NCBI GenBank assembly: GCA_029216955.1
Contig: JANAVB010009598.1
Span: 23,804,322-23,868,321 of the forward strand
Direction: 5' to 3'
From: Iris pallida
Taxonomy: Eukaryota > Streptophyta > Magnoliopsida > Asparagales > Iridaceae
DNA: 64,000 nucleotides
The translations under genes were made by a program, and so were the position numbers. Below the pieces are notes generated by a model that was not told the origin of the DNA, did not search any database, and worked only from the letters and a program-made list of their open reading frames with translations. Shown here piece by piece: positions 46,077-55,547 of this stretch; positions within the stretch are counted from its first letter, which is position 1; every line of letters starts with the position of its first letter.

Positions 46077-46690
46077 GCGTATACAACTCCTTCAACCACC
46101 TTACATATGAAGGATGTAATTGAGGAAGATCCTCGTCCAGAATAGGGGGATCAGAATCCCCAGCACTGCCACCCTCAGCAGTCTCGATAGTGGGGAGGAT
46201 GTCGTCCCTCTCAGACGCTGATTCTTCTTTCATCACCTCCTCCTTAACAGAGGAAGGCCCCTGATTGATGCCGGAGCGGCGGCTCCTCTACCACTGCAAT
46301 CTCAACGTTCGGTGGAGACACTACAAGAACCAAAAAACAAAAAGAAGTGATGATGAATGATAAAAACAGTCAGAGGATATTCAGAAGGGTTTATGCGGCC
46401 CGATAAAAGACAATTGTTCCGCGGCTCGGACATGGAATATATTCCATGCAGCTCATAAGACGTGTATGCGGACCTCGAAATTTGAAAAGCTCGCATCAAA
46501 TGACTATGCACGAAGTAATGCTGCAGGGCAGCATCTGTTAGGGTTTCAAAACACTCAATCTTCCACCAGTCCTTACCTTCGACGACGACATGAACGTCAA
46601 GACGAACGGGGGTACGGCAGGTGAAGACGAAGCCGACTTCCTACTCTTTGCCACAGCTTTCTTCACTGCCTTGGAAGCCCTAGGTGCCAT
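46077..46690 (-). pseudogene. Putative two-exon antisense gene of element C
   Basis: On the minus strand an ATG at 46690 opens 38 codons, rich in Ala, Lys and Ser (starts MAPRASKAVKKAVAKSRK), ending at a good donor AAG/GTAAGG (46577/46576). An acceptor TTGGTTCTTGTAG ends at 46321. The second exon contains an acidic frame running to GGC TAG near 46077 (VKEEVMKEE..., ILPTIETAEGG, LPQLHPSYVRWLKELY). With this splice an in-frame TAG remains early in exon 2; a one-base shift in the GC-rich stretch near 46275 would also explain it. The place and orientation match the antisense gene of A, whose Lys-rich block starts MAKNRKRK. Protein family unknown. Confidence 0.45.
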
Positions 46691-47116
46691 CGTTGTCTGT
46701 CGGTCAGAAGAAAAAAGCAAGACAAAAATCTTAAATCAAGAAGAGTCCAAGAGAGAAATCACTCCAAAAACCCTTCCATTTATAGAAGACCAAAACCGAC
46801 GCCTCGTACAAAGAAGTCGACTCTTCGGCTATCGATGCAGACCAGATAATTAAAGAGCAGAAAACTCTTGGGATCCTGCCCCAAAAAGGGTTTGCATGCA
46901 TGACATAATAACATGGCAAGGAACTATGCGGCTGAGATATCCCTGTAGTTTAAAAGTCCCCTGTGGCTAAGCCATCCATGCGGCTTGAAAGTCTCTGCGG
47001 CTGAACGAATCTATGCGGTCAAGATATCCATGCGGTCAGAGTGTCATATGCGGCCAGAAGAATATACATCCATGCTTCTTATTCAAAGTATTTCAATTTT
47101 GCAAATTGAAAACTTT
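46691..47116. promoter_or_regulatory. ATGCGGCT-rich region upstream of C antisense ORF
   Basis: Between 46920 and 47060 there are about eight words of the type ATGCGGCT, TGCGGCTGA and ATGCGGTC, the same motif family as in C's LTR and gag. The segment 46691-46920 shows nothing else of note. Confidence 0.5.
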
Positions 47117-47127
47117 GAAGGGGGTCT
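47117..47127 (+). other. Polypurine tract of element C
   Basis: GAAGGGGGTCT immediately before the 3' LTR start TGTAGAAGC. Confidence 0.78.
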
Positions 47128-48534
47128 TGTAGAAGCATGGAAAATATCAGAATGATGATCTATACGGCTCAGAACAGGAGAACCCCATGCAGCTCATACA
47201 GGAGCAGTCCCATGCGGTTCAGAGAGACTCTTAGTCTCACGCGGCTCGGGACAGAAGAGTCCATGCGACTTACATAGGTACAGTCCTGCGGTTCAAAGAG
47301 TCCCCCAGCCGCATGCGGTTCAGAAGTACATGCGGCTCACATTCGACCAACAGAGATATGCAACTCGATCAACGCCACGTGTCCCCATGGGACCCCTTCA
47401 CACAGCTGGCCATCGAGGCAATAGCCCTATTTAATGCTCTGCCATGATTTGACAGCTGACGGCTCTGACATAAAGTGTCATAATGGCCCTGTCATAATGA
47501 CAGACTCTTTGGGAATAGGAGAAAATCTCTGACATGATCCGAGATTGACACGTGGCTACCCCCATGCGACTCCAGTGAAGAACAGCTTCATGCGGCTGGC
47601 AAGAATCGTCTTCCTGCGGCTCACCAAGAAGCCATCCCATGCGGCTCGCGAGTACTATACTTATGCGGCTCACCGAGAAACTATCCCATGCGGCTCGCAA
47701 GTACTATACCTATACGGCTCACTGAGATGCTGTCTCATACGGTTCATGGATATCATACGATTCTGACAGGGTCCATCACTAAGCCACGTGGCAGAGATTC
47801 AATGGCCCCCTACGACTTGACAGCTGGTAGCAAGGATGATGATGAGATGCAAATCAATCAGAGATTTACCAGATCCCAATGACCATATTTAACGTTATCC
47901 ACATAATTAATGAGATCAGGTCATATCATTCATGATCAAGCCAATGGGACACGTGGTGAGAGATCCAAGCTTGACACAACCAATCATGAAGATTTAACGC
48001 AATCAGCATTAATCATTCGCAGGATTCAGTGCTATCCCCATTTATGGCCCAGATCCTTCACGATTAAAACTAATGGTCCAGATTGATTAAGCATCAGGCT
48101 GCCGCCACTATGAGAATGGGTAATCATCTAAACCCTAATGATGCTCTCCTCTATTATAAATAGTAGGGTGTCATTCCCTTGCAAAATATACAAGGAGAAA
48201 AAAGATACGCTATCAGAGAAAAAAATACACAGAGAGAGAGAGAAGCCAGAAGAGCAATAGAGGGAGAGCAAGAAGAGCATTTCTTCAGCAACGCCAATCA
48301 TCCCTTCACAGGAGCCAAGGCTGCATACCGATCGTCCAAGGAGTAAGGCAGGGCTGCCGTCGCCTTCCCGAGCCTCTATCGTCACCCCCCAGAATCTAAA
48401 ATAAATAATTGTACTTAGACTGCTGTACCTAGGTTTTCGTCCCTAGGCTTTCTTTGTACAAGCGAGTTTGTAACGTGAAGTAAAAGTCCGGTCCTCCGAT
48501 AATTGTTCTGTTCTTTTATATTTCATGGCAAACA
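47128..48534 (+). repeat. Element C 3' LTR
   Basis: 1407 bases, uninterrupted, from TGTAGAAGCATGG to GGCAAACA, followed by AAGAC. It keeps the empty site of D (AAGGC at 48317-48321), a TATA box at 48151-48163 and the ATGCGGCT-rich part at 47160-47760. A small insert near 47747-47762 distinguishes it from the 5' LTR. Confidence 0.93.
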
Positions 48535-48539
48535 AAGAC

Positions 48540-51267
48540 TATTCTAGATTTTCTAGGCTAATCTAGGCAATACCATGTGAAGCCTACCAATACACACATT
48601 GGTATATAGGTAATAATCTAATTAGAGTATATAACCTATAGCCTCTATACCCTATTACCCATATATCATAACACATTATATTACACAATATCATATATAT
48701 ACATACATTTTCACACAATCCTATCCATAACTAATATATGTAGGAAACTAATATATCTATCCTATAGCCTACTAGATACATCTCTACATACACCATATCA
48801 TATAATACATATATAAACACATAACCCATAATAGGAAACTTATAAATATTACAAAGCATATATTATATATACATAGGAAGGGAGAGAGGGGAGACACAAG
48901 TGTACCAGTGTATGTGTGTGCATATATTATGAACAGTGTATACATGTGTATGTGTAGAGTGCATTGTGTGTGTGAGCTCAGAATATGAAAACAGTGGCTA
49001 ATAGGATAACAGTGAACTACACTAATTAGCAAAAAAATGGAAATGATACATATTGGGACACCATCTAGTGAGGGGTTAATCTCAGGTTCATTCATTGCAA
49101 AAAGGAAAGGAAGTCAATTTACAATCAAAACAATACCCAAACTTAACATCCTATTTTCAAGTTTTTGTAGAAAACAACATTGCAAATAATAAAAATAATG
49201 AATTCAGCTTTAACAAAAGGAAAGGCCAACATCAGTTGTACACAGGAAAGCCCAGTTCAAACCAATATCCCCTTTCTCAGGCATGGGAACACAACATTTA
49301 AGACCCAGTTAAAACCCAATCTCAGGTTATCATGTTTGCAGAAATAATCATTGAAATCAATTCAAGGTAAACTCAGATTTTAGTAAATTTTGGAGGGAAA
49401 GGAAAGCAATTCAAAGTGAACCATTCACATAGTTAAACTAAGGAAACAAATCTCAGTTTCCTGAGGTGAGCAACATTGCAACAATTAAAAATGAATCAGT
49501 TAAAGCAATGGGGTTTCAACTATTGAAATGAATGGAAGAAATTCTCAGGTTAAACATTCCAACTCAGTTCAACATGTTTAACATTCAACCAAACCTTTAT
49601 TTACAATATAATGAAGAACTAAACTCAGGTTTTATCAATGCAAGGGAAGGAATCAAACTAGGTATACACAATACAAAAACTGGAAATGTAATACTTCCAA
49701 CCTCCCCCTCCATTCTCAGGTTATAACAATTCAAAAAGGAAGGGAATTAACTCAGTGTATACAGGAAACCAATTCAAGTTAATACCCCATTCTACACATC
49801 CCAAAGCCAAACTTGATGCCATACACTTAGTTAACATAATTTATAACATGTAGGGATCCTAATTAGTTAAAAAATCATAACACAATAGGGAATTAAATGG
49901 TTTTGAAAACTGGAATACATGTATCAGTGATGTATCAGGAATTTGCACTGTTCAACCAAAATCGAGCCAAAACACAACATTAAACCCAAACAAATATGTA
50001 ACCCTAAAATAACAGAGATTAACCATGATATTTAGGATCTAACTAATCATTCAAACATCATTTAAAATATTAAAAATGATTTAAACACAGGAATACAAAT
50101 CCAGAACACACACGCACACAGTGTGTCCCCGTGTACACGGAAATACGTGTCCGACACGACACGAGAGCTCGTAAAATTTTACGAGCCTCAGTGCCAGGCA
50201 GTGCCCCAACCACCATTTCAAATTTCTCGTGTCGAGGTGGCGTATCCTGTGCACAGTAGCCCCCGAGTAGCAGGAAAGATACAGCGCTCGCACAGCACGC
50301 TACCCGCACCCGCGTGTTCCCGTGTCCCCCACGACTCGACACGACACGCAAATCACCACACGATACTGGAAAACCCTAAGAAACACCTAGGACTAATTTC
50401 CTATTCATTTAGATTTCAAAAACTCGAACGAAGTGTCCTTTGAGACATTTCGTCGAACACCATAACTAACCACTGATACGTGTCCGATACGGACACGTAA
50501 TAGGGTCCAAATCCTAGGTTTAGCCTATCCTACTGTTAGGTTAGGGCTAGGGCATTCCTAAAATGATTTTTAACAGAATTTATGAGCAAAGGAAAGGATT
50601 ATACCTATAGGTGAACAAGCTCTCAAAAAGCCCCAATGAAATGATTCCTCAAACCACCAAAAGTTCTTCAAATTGATTCCTCCCTATAAAAACTCAATAC
50701 CAATAGCAAGAACAATGGATTTAGGTTCTATTGCAATTTGTTTGAAGGAATTTGGAGAAGAAATGGGTTTTCTAAGAATTTACAAAGATAGGGACTCACC
50801 TCTTCCAAATGACAATGTTTCCTAAAGAGGCAACCCTAATTTTAGGAGCATATAAATAGGGGGGCTGACCATAGGGGCTAGTCAGATTTTCTAGGATTAG
50901 GGCTTGGTTCAATGGGTGTGGGCTATGGGCCATTAAGCCTATTAGTCATAAAATGACTTGTGATTTCACAAGCCATTACTTAATCAATCTAGCCCCTAAT
51001 TTTACCAAACTAATCCCAATGAGTTAATCCTTATGAACTTAAGTCAACCTAGGTTCTCAAATCCCAATCACAAAGTCAAGACCAAGGTTTTCCACTAGGT
51101 TAGTCTACAAGGTCAACATAAGTCAAAGTCTCTAAAACACCAAAAACAATTATTCTAAAAATCACTCAAAAATCACATTAATTATAAATAATAATAATAA
51201 TTCAAAATTAATTCCAAAATTTTGAAAATGACCAAAATACCCTCAAGCTAGAAATGTGGTAGTGACA
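48540..51267 (-). repeat. Element B 5' LTR, outer segment
   Basis: Continues the LTR interrupted at 22312: TATTCTAGATTTTCTAGG matches 13206 onwards. It ends GTGGTAGTGACA at 51267, the outer end of element B, beyond which the antisense gene of A resumes at once. No coding sequence. Confidence 0.92.
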
Positions 51268-54200
51268 TTCTCTTTGGCAACCTTTAGACTGTGTTCATGG
51301 AGAGCTGTATTATACGTAGTCTCTCGAGCAAGATAATCAGCCGTTAAGGCATCATACTCCTCCTGAATAAGGCTTTCAATAGTCTCATTTGATAGCCTAA
51401 GATATTCTCTAATTGGCTGCTCAAGGTTCTCCACAATTTTCTCCAATGTTGGAGCTCTCTCAACATCATTGAACATGGCAACATTCTTGATAGTCAGAGC
51501 CATTACCGTCTTCAAAATCTCATAACTGAGACCCTTATTCAGGACCATCTTTATCAGAGTTGCCAGAGTTTATAAAAAGTTTCAGTATGAATCTCAACCA
51601 GGAGATTCATTTCTACGTTGGAGCTTGGTGTGGCGGCAATATCTAATAAATCCCTTCTTTGGAGATCGGGAGCAGATGTGGTTGGCACGACAGCAGGATG
51701 AGACAAAGTTGTTGCTGTTACTATTGCTATGGCCAAGTTATCCCTAAGAGCTTCAGGCATTGTATCTCCAAAACCTATAGCAACCATTGGTGTAACAACA
51801 GATGGAGGTAGAGTTGTTGTTGTCACTGCTGTTATTTGGTTCCCAAGAACTTCAGGAGCAATGTCTTCAATATCTGTTACTCCAGCCGTTTCTGGAGTGC
51901 TGGCGGCGGTGATATTCGTAGATGTGGTGACAATTGCAGGAGCTGGTTCAGGTTCCGGTATTGGCTTATCAAAAACTGATATTGAATCAGCAGCTACAGT
52001 AGAAGATGCTATTACTTCCCTGGGTTCAGCACCTCCTTCAACTGTCGGCTCCGCAGGATTTTCCTACTGCTTTAGTTTACAGTAAAATCTTCTATAGCTG
52101 ATTCTTTATCTAAGACCGGTTCTTCTCCAGCAGGTTCATCATCACCTGCAGTGAGGTCTATTGCTAGTCCTCTTTCTGGTGTTGATCTTCAACATGAGAG
52201 GAAGTTCAGGATATGCTTCTTAATTCCCCACCGTGGGTTATTGTCCTCCCTCTTCGTCAGCACCCTCTTCGCTAGAAGAAGAAGTCTCATCAGCAGATTC
52301 CTTATTTTCCTCATAAATATCTTCTTCTTGCGGAGGAGGAGCCATAGGCTTTGGTACAATTATGACATCTGCAAAAAAAAATGAACAAAATAAGTTAATA
52401 TACAAAATCATGATATATAATTCCGTATAGGTTTTGTGTAATACTTGGAATATGTGCATTTTTTCAAGATATGTATCATAATCATCATCCTTGAAGTCAA
52501 GAGCCGGTTCGTCTGACGGGATGCGGTCTTGATCATCGGTGGATACAGTAGTAGCACCCTCTGTAACCTGTACCTTGGTTGGCAAGGATAAATGGAGTGA
52601 GGTGCTAAGACGCCCAGGAGACAAAAGTGTTACAGCTCCTGATCCAACTATTGGTGGAGGGGCTGAAGATCTTTCTCCTGGATGGATTGAGGAAGAACCG
52701 ATAAGATGATCCTCTTCAATCAAAGTGTCATCTTCTGGAGTGTGGACTCTTGGTTTGGAAGGCCCTTTTGTGGTAGACTTCTTCTTCTTTTTCGGAGTTT
52801 TCTCTGGAAACGTGACAGCTACACTTTGTTTTCTTTTTCGGTTTTTTGCCAATGATGATAGGTTCTGCAGCTGGTTTCCCCCAACTCCTATTGGATAACT
52901 TCTAAAAATGGACCTGGAATGCCAGTATCGTCAGGGATGTCTGCTGGTACCCTGACCTGCTCTTCAATATCTCCTTCTTTAGGCCACCACAGACTACCCC
53001 TCATACTGTAACCGTGGGTAAAAGAATGAATTGAAGCATAAAAGTGAGCATACGTATGAAGTATATGTAGCTCTGTAGTACTAGTGGCGGTTGAGACTCT
53101 AAACTTGGCGCCAGTACGAGCAGCATTGAAATATCTCCAACCCCTAGCACCGTCGAGTAATTTTCTATAATGACGGAAGTTAGTAGTGGGGTTACCAACA
53201 TGAAGTTGGTCATATCCAAATTGGCGAGAAAACCTACTGGGTAGATATGGTTCAAACGCACAATTATCTTCATTTCTATATATCAAGTGAGAAGGTCTGA
53301 TGCATTGAAGCCATCTGAAGACTGATGATGGTAATACCGCTCTTCCTTCGACTTTATCTTCAAACTGAATGCCAAAGCAATCTGCTGGAACTTGTGGCCG
53401 AGTGCAGAAGAAGTTCCAACCATAAGAATAATTCAGAACTGCCCGGGTATCCGCCACAGTCATAGCGGTCCATGTAGCTTTGCTGAATTTTTGGAGAAAG
53501 ACCTCCGTATCATCACCTGGGCCTGGTGGCAACAATCTGCAGTTATGATGCAACAGCCAGCCCATCAGATAAGTATAGGGCATTTCTACTCTAGGGAAAA
53601 CATTCCGATGAGGAGCATTGTTGATTAACTCCTCGCCGAAGGTCCTTAAACCTGCATTTATTTGACACACCATGGCTGATAGCAGGTTAATCTTGACTTT
53701 AAAAACCAGACGTACTGCCGGCCATAGCATACTACGATGGATTCTGTCAACAGTACTAATACCCGGCACAACCCATCTTCTCAACCATAAAGAAAGAAAG
53801 TCTGCCAGCAAAGCTCTCCGAGAAATTTTCTGGCTACCATATCTAAGGAAGCTCACGGCTTCAGTCCCGGCAGGGAATTCCCCAGTCTTTGTAGACAGAT
53901 ATTTATTAGGGAATTTGTAGGCAATCGTCATGTCCCTAATTTTGTTAGAAGGGATTGTCGAATCTATATTGATTGCCCGAGCTTTGTTTCCCTGAAACCT
54001 TTCTTTGTCTTCCTTGGATATCTTATCCTTATGAAAGAAGAGATAAGTCGTCCACTTGTTGATGTACGCCAAATGAGAGGGACTTTCATGCATTGTGGTA
54101 CAAACCATGTAGTGACACATCAATTCCTCATATACCTCAATCAATTGAGGATTAGTCTCTCTGATTTTAGCCAGTTCTCTGTTGGAAGGAACGTATTCCT

Positions 54201-55121
54201 CATATGGGGCTTACCCCATCAGCAGTTTCGAGATGAACTGTATCTCATGAAGAGCAAGGCCTATTTTGCCATTCGGGGTGGTAAAAGTTCCAGTCGAACT
54301 CATATATATTTCCATCAAGGCCAGAAATAGGTTTCGTTCGAAGGAATACCCTGACTAGTGGAAGCTATTGCCTCATATAAACCAATGTCTTTCAACTCTG
54401 CAGCGAAGTTCTTCATCATCCAAATACTTATCTGGATCCAGTTTTGATTGAACGGAGTCAACCATCCCGGTAGCCTGGGGTTCGTCTGAGGATACAATAC
54501 AGCAGCCCTCATAAATTCGTTGACGAACATCGGAGTTTGTACTGGTTTAATTAAACCCGAGTCTTCACTGGGGTTAGCTCCTGGCATGAGGCCAAAAATA
54601 GAAGTGACACCACCATTAGGAATACTAGCAAAATACCATATGTCATTAGCATGCTCCCTCTTGAAAACAATTCTACCTTGTCTTCCATAACTATTAGGAG
54701 TCAAATTTCACAGCATTTGTCGATGGTGGGTAGCATGGAAAAATGCTGACAAAGGATAATCTCTGTCCATATCTGGGAAATACATGGCTCTATCCCCAAA
54801 TTTGAATACCCAAGATTCCTTCTTGGGGTGTGTCTGGGATTTACAGTCAATTGCGTCCCCAAACAAGAAGGCCGGTTTTGCAAATTGTTGTGCATCTAGT
54901 GAAGTCAACAAATCTCCATTCATCATGGATAACAACATCCTATCCCCTTGAGCTGCTATCAGTTGTGCTCTCTCTACTGGGTATTCAGGGTTCGACTGAG
55001 GAAATTGGACATGAGATAAATCCTCCAGATAGTTCGAACCCACCATGCCAACTGACGAGCCGAAAACTTTTGCGAGAGGGTGAACTTGTAAATCTACTGA
55101 CAAAAGGACAAAAGAGATCAA
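51268..55121 (-). pseudogene. Antisense gene of element A, main part
   Basis: Minus-strand gene read from 55121 towards 51268 and completed at 12837-12614 across element B. Open pieces: 55121-54708 (ends at an in-frame TGA), 54705-54315 in the same frame, a shifted piece with one TAA near 54210, 54144-52888 (418 codons, the largest), 52852-52238, and 51826-51243. The first half is a globular, Trp/Tyr-rich region (FLSLWLRRWVVPG; FPRVEMPYTYLMGWLLHH). A Lys-rich, nuclear-signal-like stretch (KTPKKKKKSTTKG) follows, then an acidic, Ser/Glu-rich part and a helix-prone C-terminus. It resembles the additional antisense ORFs reported in plant Tat elements, but I cannot name a domain. An acceptor-like TTTTGTCAG at 55097 suggests a possible upstream exon. 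Confidence 0.65.
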
Positions 55122-55208
55122 ATTAGTTTGGAAGTTTTATAACTTCTAAAAGTGCATAGAAGTTTATAAAGTCTTTGTTTTACAAAGTCTCTCAGTGATT
55201 GGTGAATT

Positions 55209-55444
55209 TTACGCTACCATATGTTAATGTGAGCGTAATTTAACTTTTTACGCTGGCATGTATGAACATGAGCGTAGTTAAGTTTTACGTTAGCACATTA
55301 ATTGTGGGCGTAATCTAAATTTTACGCTGACACGTATAACGTGGACGTGCTCTTTTTTATCTTTTACGCTAACACGTACAACATGGGTGTATATTGTCAT
55401 TTCAGTTTTTACGCTAACACGTATAACGTGGGTGTAAAAAACTG
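55209..55444. repeat. Palindrome array with TTTACGCT arms upstream of A antisense gene
   Basis: Six units of about 35-55 bases. Arms pair as TTACGCT/AGCGTAA (55209-55238), TACGCT/AGCGTA (55249-55276), and TTACG/CGTAA (55285-55313); later units pair by CACG/CGTG cores (55331-55343, 55418-55430), the last with an outer CAGTTTTTAC/GTAAAAAACTG (55403-55444). The sequence between arms is CACGTATAACGTG-like. It lies 90-320 bases before the first codon of the antisense gene, so it could be its promoter or leader. Confidence 0.7.
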
Positions 55445-55547
55445 AAGGTTTGGGTTATCTTTTCCTTCCTCGACAGGTTTTTCCAGCCAAAGAATAGGGT
55501 TTTACCCATCATAGGCGGAGCTACGGCCGGGTTGGGTTGTCGGTGTG
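55445..55547. other. Short tract between palindrome array and element F
   Basis: 103 bases, no feature recognised. It may be the last visible part of A or the remnant of another repeat. Confidence 0.5.

Larger units (their letters stand above)
22313..48534 (+). mobile_element. Element C: Tat-type Ty3/gypsy element with dual RNase H (contains D and E)
   Basis: LTRs start TGTAGAAGCATGG and end GGCAAACA, flanked by the 5-base duplication AAGAC at 22308-22312 and 48535-48539. The uninterrupted target survives in B's other LTR at 13201-13205. In order: 5' LTR with solo LTR D inside, PBS, gag, protease, linker, G-patch, RT, RNase H, archaeal-type RNase H, integrase (split by E), hairpin array, antisense ORF, PPT, 3' LTR. 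The second RNase H before the integrase marks the Tat clade. At least ten stops or frameshifts are visible, so it is dead. Confidence 0.93.
12838..51267 (-). mobile_element. Element B: Tekay/Del-type chromovirus (contains nested C, D, E)
   Basis: Minus-strand gypsy element. In reading order: 5' LTR (51267-48540 and 22312-21052, split by element C), PBS (21042-21025), gag (20789-19749), zinc knuckles, protease (19458-19000), RT-RNase H (19018-17357), integrase (to 16688), chromodomain region (to 16014), PPT (15949-15935) and a truncated 3' LTR (15934-12838). The domain order PR-RT-RH-INT-chromodomain is that of plant chromoviruses. The last roughly 890 bases of the 3' LTR are deleted, together with the target duplication on that side. 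The two LTRs look very similar by eye, so the insertion is fairly young relative to A. Confidence 0.92.
5314..55547 (+). mobile_element. Element A: Tat-type Ty3/gypsy element lacking RT and integrase (hosts B; abuts F)
   Basis: A starts with TGTAGGAGCG at 5314, inside a B-type LTR. Parts in order: 5' LTR (5314-6448), PBS, broken gag-protease (6452-12021), hairpin array (12218-12545), then an antisense gene whose 3' end is at 12614. The element is cut at 12837/12838 by element B and resumes at 51268 with the rest of the antisense gene and a palindrome array. Element F starts at 55548, so A's 3' LTR is not visible and probably lies beyond 64000. Reading the antisense gene across B is what ties both halves together. 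The lack of any RT, RNase H or integrase remnant between 12021 and 12614 marks A as non-autonomous. The right boundary (about 55445-55547) is uncertain. Confidence 0.8.

Noticed and set aside
52369..52444. Possible 76-base intron (GTATTAC...TTTTGCAG) in the antisense gene of A
   Set aside because: Its ends look canonical, but removing it would bring a TAA into frame three codons later, while reading through stays open. An alternative 96-base version is in frame but has a poor acceptor. Not called.
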